In this document: piece by piece, positions 44,796-52,526 of the stretch
Position numbering within the stretch: the first letter of the stretch is position 1
Layout of the letters: each line of letters opens with the position of its first letter
Origin: Sphingopyxis fribergensis
GTDB taxonomy: Bacteria > Pseudomonadota > Alphaproteobacteria > Sphingomonadales > Sphingomonadaceae
Direction: 5' to 3'
NCBI RefSeq assembly: GCF_000803645.1
Contig: NZ_CP009122.1
Location: 1,402,501-1,466,500, forward strand
DNA: 64,000 nt
Notes under the pieces: model-generated
The model's input: only the letters and a program-made list of their open reading frames with translations
What the model was told of the DNA's origin: nothing
Databases searched by the model: none
Translations under genes and position numbers: made by a program

Positions 44796-45167
44796 ATGGC
44801 TGATCTTGCAAAGATCGTTGAAGAACTGTCGGCTCTGACCGTCCTCGAAGCGGCTGACCTGTCGAAGATGCTCGAAGAAAAGTGGGGCGTTTCGGCCGCC
44901 GCTGCTGTTGCTGCCGCTCCGGCTGCTGCCGCTGCTGGCCCGGCTGCTGAAGAGCAGACCGAATTCGACGTCATCCTGACGGGTGACGGCGGCAACAAGA
45001 TCAACGTGATTAAGGAAGTCCGTGCGATCACCGGCCTGGGTCTTGGCGAAGCCAAGGCGCTTGTCGAAGGCGCACCGAAGGCCGTCAAGGAAGGCGTCAA
45101 CAAGGCTGAAGCTGAAGAGCTGAAAGCCAAGCTGCTCGCTGCTGGCGCGACCGTCGAACTGAAGTAA
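44796..45167 (+). CDS. rplL: 50S ribosomal protein L7/L12
   Basis: The 123-residue protein forms the ribosomal stalk that recruits translation factors. The N-terminal dimerisation domain ([25 protein letters not shown]) is joined by an Ala/Pro-rich hinge to the C-terminal domain ([37 protein letters not shown]), and the length is normal. GGAGA lies 6 bases before the ATG at 44796. The ATG at 44790 would overlap the ribosome site. A strong terminator follows, so the rplJL operon ends here and rpoB does not follow directly. Confidence 0.98.
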   Translation: MADLAKIVEELSALTVLEAADLSKMLEEKWGVSAAAAVAAAPAAAAAGPAAEEQTEFDVILTGDGGNKINVIKEVRAITGLGLGEAKALVEGAPKAVKEGVNKAEAEELKAKLLAAGATVELK

Positions 45168-45223
45168 TCAGTTGGCGAGGGTCCGGCCGGTTGAACCGGC
45201 CGGGTTCCAGCGAAAAAAGAAAA

Positions 45224-45253
45224 GGGCGGTGCCGCGAGGCACCGCCCTTTTTC
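45224..45253 (+). terminator. Intrinsic terminator of rplJL
   Basis: GGGCGGTGCC-GCGA-GGCACCGCCC is followed by TTTTTCT, 57 bases after the rplL stop. Confidence 0.95.
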
Positions 45254-45287
45254 TATGCGGTGAGGGGACCACCGCGGAGTATCCGGC

Positions 45288-46331
45288 CTAATTCTTGGAA
45301 TAGCCCGGACGGAAGCTGGTAGAGGTCCGGACGCGCGCCGGTTCGGGGCGATGGACTTCCTGTTCCTGCATCGCCGGGGCAGGGCGCTGGGCAATTTCCC
45401 AGGCGCTGACCGGCTTGCGGGCCACATCCTTCTGGCCAGCCAGCGTCTCGTTATAGGCGGTGCGTTCCTGGCGATCCAGGAAGCGCGCGCGCTTCAGGCG
45501 CTTGCTGAGCGTAGCAAAGGGATTGTCGTCGGTCGGGCCGGCCATCGCCATCGCTTCGTGACGCCCCATGCTGCCACTGGGCGCCGCAGCGAAGGCAGGA
45601 ACGGTCCGCGGAGCGACCTCTTCGCGCGCGGCATAGGCGGGGGTGACCCACTGAGCGTTGCTGGCCGCCGGTTCGGCTGCGGCCGAGCTGCGCTCATATT
45701 CATAGGACGGCGTGTCTTCATGAAACTCGCCGGTCGTGCGGCGGCGACGGGCAAAGGCGAGGCCAACACCGCCGACGATGAGGAGCGCGGCGGCACCGCC
45801 GGCGAGCTCCCACGGAAACTCGTTTCCTGTCGCCTGTTCGACCGCAACCGGCTCCGGCTCGGCGATCGGTTCCACAGCCGGCGTTACCGGCGCTGCGATC
45901 GGAGCCGCTTCGTCAAGGAGCGGGGCATCGGTTGCCGGCGTGGCGGCAGGCGTCGCGGCGGCAGTGGGCGCTGCGGCGGTCGGCGCCGTAGCTGCGGGTC
46001 GCGCACGCTGTGCCGTCCGCTCGACGCGCGGGGCGGGGGCGGCGGCACGTTCGGCGGCCTTGGGCGCCGGAGCTGTTGTTTCAGGTGCAATATCCAGCGG
46101 GACGCGGATCACAGGGGCTGGCGCGGGCGACTGGGCCGCCTGGGGCGCGGCGACCGGCGCGGGCGTGCTCGGCTCAGCGACCGTCGGCGGCGTCTGCGGC
46201 GTCGGCGCAGCAACTGGGGGCGTCATCGTAACCGTCGGAGTTTCCTGTGCAAAAGCGTTGGGGGTGGAAAAAACCAGGAACGCGGCAATCGCGCTCATGG
46301 CGGGGCGGGAGAGGGCGATATTCTTTGTCAT
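45288..46331 (-). CDS. Pro/Ala-rich single-pass membrane protein of unknown function
   Basis: The 347-residue protein has a signal peptide (MTKNIALSRPAMSAIAAFLVFSTPNAFAQ) and then about 130 residues rich in Ala, Pro and Thr, a probable extended periplasmic region. A single membrane segment (ELAGGAAALLIVGGVGLAFARRRR) follows at about residues 173-195. The cytoplasmic part has RAPAMQEQEV and RKPVSAWEIAQRP stretches and no known domain. The layout recalls sortase-less surface or spacer proteins of sphingomonads, and I do not recognise the family. The ATG at 46331 gives the leader; the frame is open for 58 more codons upstream without meaning. Confidence 0.7.
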   Translation of the reverse strand: MTKNIALSRPAMSAIAAFLVFSTPNAFAQETPTVTMTPPVAAPTPQTPPTVAEPSTPAPVAAPQAAQSPAPAPVIRVPLDIAPETTAPAPKAAERAAAPAPRVERTAQRARPAATAPTAAAPTAAATPAATPATDAPLLDEAAPIAAPVTPAVEPIAEPEPVAVEQATGNEFPWELAGGAAALLIVGGVGLAFARRRRTTGEFHEDTPSYEYERSSAAAEPAASNAQWVTPAYAAREEVAPRTVPAFAAAPSGSMGRHEAMAMAGPTDDNPFATLSKRLKRARFLDRQERTAYNETLAGQKDVARKPVSAWEIAQRPAPAMQEQEVHRPEPARVRTSTSFRPGYSKN

Positions 46332-46618
46332 AGTGAAGGACGAACGAACCGGCGGACGAAAATGCTGCGCCGAAAGCGCAAATTCCGCGATGAGCCGTGT
46401 TCGTCGAACGGCACAGCGAAGATTCCGGTGTCGTTGGTCGTCGCCAGTGACCATTTTCGCGGGCAGGCGACGAGGGCCGTCATCCCGGCAAAGGCTTGTT
46501 TGCAAGTCAGCATTTCCGCGATGGAGCGCCTTATGATGACACTGATCTTGCGCTTTGGTGGCGCCCCAGTCACCAATTCGTCATCCCTGCGCAACCTGGG
46601 CGTGGTCAACGCCGCACC

Positions 46619-47644
46619 ATGAAAATGACCGACCTTGCGCCGACCCGGCTGCCGAACCGTCTGCGCGAAACGCAGCGGCTTCTCTTCATCGCCAAGCATG
46701 CGCGCTGGACCGGCGGGCTGCACGCCGACGACGGCAATCATGCACTCTATCACCGCGAGATGCGCGAGACGCTCGAGGGGTTTGGCGTCGAACTGCTGAT
46801 CGCCGACAGTTATGCCGCACTGTTCGACCGACCCGCCGCCGACTTCGTCTTCCCGCTGCTCAACCGCGGCGGCTTCTTCAATTCGGAAATGCTGCTGCCC
46901 TTGCTCTGCAACCAGCACGGCCTACCCTATCTTGGCGCATCGCCGATCGTGCGCGGGCTGTCCGACGACAAGCATCTGACCAAGCTCGAGGCGGCGGCGC
47001 GCGGCGTGCCTACCGCGCCCTGGGCCTTGTTCCGCCGCGGCGCCCCGGTCGACGTGGCGCGCTGCCCGCCGGCACGGCGCTGGGTGATCAAGCCGAACAA
47101 CAGTTCGGCGTCTTGGGGCGTTCGTGACGCACATGACCGCGCCGAACTCGCGCAGGCGATCCTCGAAATCCACGCGCTCGACCACGACGCGCTTGTCGAA
47201 CCCTTTATCGACGGCAGCGATATCGAGGTGCCGGTGATCACGATCGGCGGAGAACCGGCGATGCTGCCAATGATGATCTTCGAGCAGCATGATCCGACCC
47301 AGCTTCGCACTTATCAAGAAAAGCGCGACCTCGTCGGCAACGTCGGATATTGCATCAAGCGATTCGACGATCCCGCGATCGGCGACCAGATCGCCGACTA
47401 TACAAAACGCATGGCGGACATCTTTCGCCCGTTCGACTATGGCCGCTTCGAGTTCCGCGTCGATCACGCGACGGGCGATGTCCGGCTGCTCGAGGTCAAT
47501 CTGAATTGCAATCTCTGGTCCGAAAAGCTTTTCTCGCGCTCGGCGGTCGCCGCGGGTTTCACGCACGTGAGCCTGATCGAGACGATCGTTGCCGAAAGCA
47601 TGCTCCGTCAGATCGCGCCGACGGCGCAGCGGAACGCCGCATGA
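46619..47644 (+). CDS. ATP-grasp enzyme, D-Ala-D-Ala ligase-like
   Basis: The 341-residue protein has an ATP-grasp arrangement. An N-terminal region (RLLFIAKHARWTGGLHADDGNHALYHREM) is followed by the ATP-binding DKHLTKLEAAARGVPTAPW and RRWVIKPNNSSASWGV. EPFIDGSDIEVPVITIGG comes next, and the catalytic metal-binding end is FEFRVDHATGDVRLLEVNLNCNLW. The last two match D-alanine-D-alanine ligase and related carboxylate-amine ligases. The substrate is unknown, and it is too diverged to call ddl. It is coupled by an ATGA overlap to a nucleotidyltransferase gene, which suggests a small biosynthetic pair. Confidence 0.8.
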   Translation: MKMTDLAPTRLPNRLRETQRLLFIAKHARWTGGLHADDGNHALYHREMRETLEGFGVELLIADSYAALFDRPAADFVFPLLNRGGFFNSEMLLPLLCNQHGLPYLGASPIVRGLSDDKHLTKLEAAARGVPTAPWALFRRGAPVDVARCPPARRWVIKPNNSSASWGVRDAHDRAELAQAILEIHALDHDALVEPFIDGSDIEVPVITIGGEPAMLPMMIFEQHDPTQLRTYQEKRDLVGNVGYCIKRFDDPAIGDQIADYTKRMADIFRPFDYGRFEFRVDHATGDVRLLEVNLNCNLWSEKLFSRSAVAAGFTHVSLIETIVAESMLRQIAPTAQRNAA

Positions 47645-48501
47645 GCGGGTCAGTCCTGATCCTCGCCGGCCGCCGTCCCGGCGCGGTCGACGCGCTCGCC
47701 GAGGCGCATGGCGTCGCCGATAAATGCCTGGTGCCCGTCGCCGGGCGGCCGATGATCGCGCATGTCCTGGAAAGCGCCGCGGATAGCAGCGCGCGGCAGG
47801 TTTTTGTTTCGACGCATCACGCGGACCTGCTCGGCGATCTCGAGGATCCGGTCGTCGATTTGCTCGGTGATCGGTTGATCGTCGTGCCCGCGGCCGATAA
47901 TCTCGCCGACTCGGTGCTTGCGATCGCGGGCGTCGCCAGCTTTCCGCTGCTCATCACCACCGCCGACAATTGCCTGCTCACCCCCGCGACGATCGCCGAG
48001 ATTGGAACCGAGGCCGAACGGCTCGGCGCCGATGCCGGCGTGGCGCTCGCGCGACGCGAGGATGTGCTGGCGGTCCATCCCGAAGGGCAGCGGCGCTTTT
48101 ACGAATTTTCCGACGTCGCGGTGTCGAATTGCAACGCCTATTGGATCGGTAACCCGAATGCGCTGCGCGCGGCCGAGGCGTTTCGCGGCGGCGGCCAGTT
48201 CGTCAAGAAGCCGCTGCGCGTCATGCAGGCCTTTGGCCTCATCAACCTGCTCCGCTTCCGTTTCGGACTGGGGCCCATCCACCACATCTTCCAGCGCATT
48301 TCTCGCCAGCTGAAAGTCGAAGTCGCCCCGCTGCTGGTGCGCAACGGGGCGACGGCGATCGATGTCGACAATGAAAGGTCGCTGCGGGTGACCGAGGCGC
48401 TGATGAAGCGCCCCGATATCGTCAATCCGCGATCCAGCTCCCGTGAAAGCCAGGGGGAACCCGGTGCGGCAGGTGAACGACAGCTTGCGGTGACCCACTG
48501 A
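47641..48501 (+). CDS. NTP-transferase domain (MobA-like) nucleotidyltransferase
   Basis: The 286-residue protein starts MSGSVLILAGRRPG...DKCLVPVAGRPMIAHVLESA. This is the NTP-transferase signature with the pyrophosphorylase Lys/Pro block VPVAGRPMI. LITTADNCLLTPATI supplies an Asp for metal binding. Relatives make sugar- or polyol-nucleotides or molybdenum cofactor derivatives, and no specific reaction is deducible. The last 27 codons overlap the 3' end of the convergent carotenoid oxygenase gene (48422-48501), so part of the C-terminus may be accidental. The start is in an ATGA overlap with the ATP-grasp gene. Confidence 0.8.
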   Translation: MSGSVLILAGRRPGAVDALAEAHGVADKCLVPVAGRPMIAHVLESAADSSARQVFVSTHHADLLGDLEDPVVDLLGDRLIVVPAADNLADSVLAIAGVASFPLLITTADNCLLTPATIAEIGTEAERLGADAGVALARREDVLAVHPEGQRRFYEFSDVAVSNCNAYWIGNPNALRAAEAFRGGGQFVKKPLRVMQAFGLINLLRFRFGLGPIHHIFQRISRQLKVEVAPLLVRNGATAIDVDNERSLRVTEALMKRPDIVNPRSSSRESQGEPGAAGERQLAVTH

Positions 48502-49864
48502 AGTCATCGGCGTTGAGGATGGTCAGTTCGGTCGTCTCGTGGTTCATGTCGACGACCAGCCCGATCAGCCAGCCGTCATCCTCTGCGCCATCGGCACTCC
48601 GCGGCACAAAGACGAACTCGCCGGGGTGGCGGCCGGGGCCGAAATCATGGATGCCGACCGTGCCCGCTTCCAGGTCGTGCTTGAACAATCGTGTTTCGGC
48701 CAGGGCCCACTCGGTCGATTCGCCGTCCGGGATCGCGATGCTGTAGGCATAGCGATAGGGTCGCGTCGTCAGCCGCTCGTCGTAGCGCGGAAATTCCTGC
48801 GCGTGATCGTGGATGATGGTGCGGGTGGTCGTTCCTGCCACCGGATCGATCGTCCAGCGTTCGAGGCGCGACTTCTGGCTGTCGGGGCCACGCTTTGACT
48901 CGGCAAACATCGTTTCATGCGCGACGACGTCGACGATCACCTTGCCATCGGCGGTTTCATAGGCGTTGGCAGGGTGGAAGACATAGCAGGGCTCGACGGG
49001 CACCCAGATGATGCTGTCGCCGCCGCCGTTACGCGGGAGGAGGCCGACGCGCGCCTGATGCGCTTCATTCCACGCATAGGGAAAGCGATAACCTGCAAGC
49101 AGCATCTTCATCGAGAAGGTAACCGGCAGGTCGAAGACCAGCACATGTTTTTCGGTGATCGCGCAGTCATGGATCGAAGGCCCGTCGCTGACCGCAATCG
49201 CCTCCTCGCGGATGACGTGCGCATCCTTGTCGAGAACGACATGCCAGACCTTGTTCGGCTCGTCGCCGCGATAGGTGATGGCGTGCATCTCGTCGGTGAA
49301 GGGGTCGTGATGCGGGTGCGCGGTGAAGCTGCCGACCAGCGTGCCGTCGAACGGGTTATGCGCGATCGTGTTCAGTTCATAACCGAGCTCGACCGGCTTG
49401 CCGCCCGCCTCGACGATCGCGAAGGTGCGGCCCGCGAGGCCGACGACATTGGTGTTCGGCGCGTCGTTATTCTCGGCGCGCGGACCGGGAGGCAGCTCTT
49501 CGCCGAGCACGGCGCAGGCTTCCGAGCCGCGGACCCAGCGGTTGCGGTACCAGTCGGCCTTGCCGCCTTCGATGCGGATGCCGTGGACCATGCCGGCGCC
49601 AGTGAACCAGTGGTAGCTCGCCGGATCGGGCGCCGCGGCCGGGTTGGGGCCGTTGCGCAGGTAGCGGCCGGTCAGCGCGGCGGGGATCTCGCCGTCGACG
49701 CGCAATTGCTCCAGCGTGAACTCCTCGGTCATCGGCTTGTGGATGCCGGTGAGGAAAGGGTGCGCGTCGGTAGGGCGGGGGAGGCGCTTGCGGTTGAAGT
49801 CGGCGACTTTGCCGATGCCTTTGACAACGGCGCCGCGGATCAGGGTTTCGACGTTGCTTGCCAT
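48422..49864 (-). CDS. Carotenoid oxygenase (RPE65/CCD family)
   Basis: The 480-residue protein has the seven-bladed propeller motifs of the carotenoid cleavage/lignostilbene dioxygenase family. The four iron histidines are likely in FTAHPHHDP, SIHDCAITE, CYVFHPANAYE and VPPGFHGSW near the end. RYLRNGPNP and HWFTGAGMVHGI are typical of the N-terminal half. The reaction is oxidative cleavage of a C=C bond of a carotenoid, apocarotenoid or stilbene, and the substrate is not deducible. It is divergent from the TetR gene with palindromes between them, so the regulator probably controls it. Confidence 0.93.
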   Translation of the reverse strand: MASNVETLIRGAVVKGIGKVADFNRKRLPRPTDAHPFLTGIHKPMTEEFTLEQLRVDGEIPAALTGRYLRNGPNPAAAPDPASYHWFTGAGMVHGIRIEGGKADWYRNRWVRGSEACAVLGEELPPGPRAENNDAPNTNVVGLAGRTFAIVEAGGKPVELGYELNTIAHNPFDGTLVGSFTAHPHHDPFTDEMHAITYRGDEPNKVWHVVLDKDAHVIREEAIAVSDGPSIHDCAITEKHVLVFDLPVTFSMKMLLAGYRFPYAWNEAHQARVGLLPRNGGGDSIIWVPVEPCYVFHPANAYETADGKVIVDVVAHETMFAESKRGPDSQKSRLERWTIDPVAGTTTRTIIHDHAQEFPRYDERLTTRPYRYAYSIAIPDGESTEWALAETRLFKHDLEAGTVGIHDFGPGRHPGEFVFVPRSADGAEDDGWLIGLVVDMNHETTELTILNADDFSGSPQAVVHLPHRVPPGFHGSWIAD

Positions 49865-49930
49865 GATGTTGCTCCTTACGGATATTGGCGAAAGTGCCGC
49901 GTGGCGGGGGCTTGTGCGAGCGACTCGATA

Positions 49931-49977
49931 TGTTTACAGTGACAACATGATGACGAACCAAGGTAACAGTGTCAACA
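49931..49977. promoter_or_regulatory. Tandem TetR-type operators between carotenoid oxygenase and tetR genes
   Basis: Two related 17-bp sites, TGTTTACAGTGACAACA (49931-49947) and AGGTAACAGTGTCAACA (49961-49977), start exactly 30 bases apart. The first is a good palindrome (TGTTNNCA-G-TGNNAACA) and overlaps the tetR-type ATG. The second lies inside its first codons. Confidence 0.65.
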
Positions 49978-50555
49978 TAAAAGGCGGCGGCGCGAAGGCG
50001 GCCGGCGCGTATCATCATGGCGATCTGCGCGCGGCGGTCATCGCGGCGGGGCTGAAGCGGCTAGAGGAGGGCGACGCGGGCGAGCTCGGGCTGCGCGCGC
50101 TCGCCCGCGATGTGGGGGTCAGCGCCACGGCGCTGTACCGCCATTTCCCCGACAAGGAGGCGCTGCTCGACGCGCTCGCGGACGAGGGGCTGCGGCGGCT
50201 CGGCGCGCTGCAAGCGCAGGCGTGGCTGAAGGCGGGCGGCGCGGTCGCAGGCTTCAAGGCGACCGGCATCGCCTATGTCCGCTTTGCGCACGACGAGCCG
50301 GCGCTGTTCCGGCTGAGCTTCACGCGCCAGATGCTCGACCGCAAGGAAGGCGACGATGGCGGCGAGGTCGCCTATAATTTGCTGCGGGCCGGGGTCGGCG
50401 AGGCGCTTCCCGGCGTCAAAAACCCCGATACCGCCGCGCTTCACGCCTGGGCGCTGGTGCATGGCCTTGCGATGCTGATCCTCGACCGCCGCATCGAATG
50501 GGACGAGGCGAAGGTCGCCGAAGTTGTCGGGCTGACTTTTGGCGGGGTTGGCTGA
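49947..50555 (+). CDS. TetR family transcriptional regulator
   Basis: The 202-residue protein has a TetR helix-turn-helix: GDLRAAVIAAGLKRLEEGDAGELGLRALARDVGVSATALYRHFPDKEALLDALADEG. The C-terminal ligand domain ends in LVHGLAMLILDRRIEWDE. The ligand is unknown. The first ATG (49947) overlaps an operator-like palindrome and has no clear ribosome site, so a leaderless mRNA is possible. No later ATG or GTG precedes the conserved region. It is divergent from the carotenoid oxygenase gene and is probably its regulator. Confidence 0.9.
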   Translation: MMTNQGNSVNIKGGGAKAAGAYHHGDLRAAVIAAGLKRLEEGDAGELGLRALARDVGVSATALYRHFPDKEALLDALADEGLRRLGALQAQAWLKAGGAVAGFKATGIAYVRFAHDEPALFRLSFTRQMLDRKEGDDGGEVAYNLLRAGVGEALPGVKNPDTAALHAWALVHGLAMLILDRRIEWDEAKVAEVVGLTFGGVG

Positions 50556-50623
50556 GCACGAACGCGGTGCGCGCGGTGATTATTATTAGCGGTTTATTTT
50601 ACCCTTTTCGGTTAACTGGTCGC

Positions 50624-52408
50624 ATGACCCAGTCGCCGTCCCCCAGAGTCGAAGCGGTCTTTTGGTTCCTGCTCACCGCAGCGGGATATTTCCTGCTGGC
50701 GAGCCTGTCGCTTTACGCCACCAAGGGCGCCGACAATATCGCGGCGGTATGGCCGCCGAGCGGATATTTCCTCGCGCTTCTGATCCTGATGCCGACGTCT
50801 GCGCGCATCGCGGCTTTTGCGGGGATGGCGGCGGCAAGCGTGGGCGCGAATTTCCATGGCGGCGCGCCGTTATGGTCGAGCCTCGCCTTCACCGTCTCCA
50901 ATGGCTGCGAAGCGGTGGTCGCGCTGTGGATATTGCGTCACCGCGAACCGGGTGAACTGTCGTTCATGGTGCCGCGCTCGGTCATCAGCTTCTGCATCGC
51001 GGCGTTCACCGCCAGCGTGGTCAGCGCCGCCCTCGCGTGGGCGTTGGCAGGGAAGGGCCCGGATTTCTTTCTGTCATGGCTGACGACGGTGTTGCTGGGG
51101 ATGCTGATCGTGACGCCGCCGATCGTGATGCTCGCCCGCATGGTCGGCACGAATGCGCTGACCAATGCCTCGACCCGGATGAAGGCCGAAGCGACGGCGA
51201 TCCTGACCGTCACCGGGCTGGTCTCCATATTATGTTTTTCGCAGGCGCAGTTTCCTGTGACATTCCTGCCGTGCATCGCGGTGATTGCGGCCGCCTATCG
51301 GCTGGGGCCCTTTGGTGCCGCCGCGGGTATGTTGATCGTCACGATCATCGCTTCGCTGCTGACGGGGCAGGATTATGGGCCGATCGCTGCGATCGAGGGC
51401 GTGCAGAAAACGCGCGTGCTGTTCCTGCAATTCTACCTGCTGATCCTGTTGTTCACGACCCTGCCGCTTGCATCGCTGCTGATCGGGCGCCAGCGGCTGG
51501 CAAAACGGCTCGAACAGAGCAACCGCTGGCTGCTCCAGGCCGAGGCTGCGGCGCTCGTCGGGCATTGGCGCGTCGACCTGGTCGGCTGGACGATCACATG
51601 GTCGGACCAGACGTACCGCGTCCATGGGCTGGAGCCCGGAAGTCCGGTCGACGTCGATTATAGCGTCCAGCAATATGTGGCCGAGGATCGGCTGGCGGTG
51701 CGAAAGATTCTGTTGGAGGCGGTCCGCACCGGCGAACCTTTCGAATTTCAGGGCCGAATATTGCGCGCCGATGGCGAAATCCGGCATGTCAAATCGCACG
51801 GATCGATCGAAATGGCGCGCGGCGGCAAGGCTATAGCCATTTTCGGCACCGTCCAAGACGTGAGCGAGACGGTCGAGAACGCCCGGATTCTTGAAGCGGC
51901 GCGGAGTGCGGCGGAACGCGTTGCCAACACCGATATGCTCACCGGCCTGCCGAACCGCCGCCATACGCTGGCCTCGCTCGAAAAGGCGCTTGCCGGCGCG
52001 CGCGATCATGGCGCGCCGCTGGCGGTCGCGATCTTCGACATCGACCATTTCAAGCGGATCAACGACACCCACGGCCACGCGGTGGGCGACGAGGTGATCC
52101 GCCGCGTCGCGCAGCGCGCCAGGGTGGCGCTGCGTGACGAGGATATGCTCGGCCGCATCGGCGGCGAGGAATTCGTCTGCATCCTCCAGCGATCGAGCGC
52201 GCAGGCCGCAGAAATCGTCGCCGAGCGCGTCCGCAAGGCAGTCGAGGCTGGCACCGCCGATACGGAGGGATTGCCCAATGCGACGATCAGCGTCGGCCTG
52301 GCGGTCTATGACAGCGAGGCCGATGTCGAGGAACTGCTGCACCGCGCGGACAAGGCGCTCTATGTCGCGAAGCGCGAGGGACGGAACCGACTGCGCAGCG
52401 CGGCGTGA
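50624..52408 (+). CDS. MASE1-PAS-GGDEF diguanylate cyclase
   Basis: The 594-residue protein begins with a MASE1 sensory membrane domain of about eight segments (AAGYFLLASLSLYATKGADNIAAVWPPSGYFLALLILMP is typical). A PAS domain follows at about residues 300-410 (WRVDLVGWTITWSDQTYRVHGLEPGSP). The C-terminal GGDEF domain has DMLTGLPNRR, FDIDHFKRINDTHGHAVGD and the active site IGGEEF. It should make cyclic di-GMP in response to a membrane or small-molecule signal. The ATG at 50624 is the natural start of the MASE1 region. The gene is alone and is the second cyclase in the window. Confidence 0.94.
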   Translation: MTQSPSPRVEAVFWFLLTAAGYFLLASLSLYATKGADNIAAVWPPSGYFLALLILMPTSARIAAFAGMAAASVGANFHGGAPLWSSLAFTVSNGCEAVVALWILRHREPGELSFMVPRSVISFCIAAFTASVVSAALAWALAGKGPDFFLSWLTTVLLGMLIVTPPIVMLARMVGTNALTNASTRMKAEATAILTVTGLVSILCFSQAQFPVTFLPCIAVIAAAYRLGPFGAAAGMLIVTIIASLLTGQDYGPIAAIEGVQKTRVLFLQFYLLILLFTTLPLASLLIGRQRLAKRLEQSNRWLLQAEAAALVGHWRVDLVGWTITWSDQTYRVHGLEPGSPVDVDYSVQQYVAEDRLAVRKILLEAVRTGEPFEFQGRILRADGEIRHVKSHGSIEMARGGKAIAIFGTVQDVSETVENARILEAARSAAERVANTDMLTGLPNRRHTLASLEKALAGARDHGAPLAVAIFDIDHFKRINDTHGHAVGDEVIRRVAQRARVALRDEDMLGRIGGEEFVCILQRSSAQAAEIVAERVRKAVEAGTADTEGLPNATISVGLAVYDSEADVEELLHRADKALYVAKREGRNRLRSAA

Positions 52409-52478
52409 TTGCCGCGAATTAACGTCCTAGCGCCAAAGCTTTGCCACTCATCTTTAGAGGGCGACGACATGTTGCAAC

Positions 52479-52505
52479 GGGGTTCCCGCTTTCGCGGGAA
52501 TGACG
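52479..52505. repeat. REP-like palindrome, family A, half copy
   Basis: Only the right arm (GGGTTCCCGCTTTCGCGGGAATGACG-like) is present. It still contains a short TTCCCGC/GCGGGAA hairpin. The left arm seen in 1384-1455 and 40109-40187 is missing. Confidence 0.75.
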
Positions 52506-52526
52506 AATATTGGGATATGATGTGTC

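Noticed and set aside
46332..46618. Gap between the Pro/Ala-rich protein and ATP-grasp genes as a third REP copy
   Set aside because: It contains short CGTCATCCC fragments (for example near 46480 and 46580), but no paired arms could be drawn.
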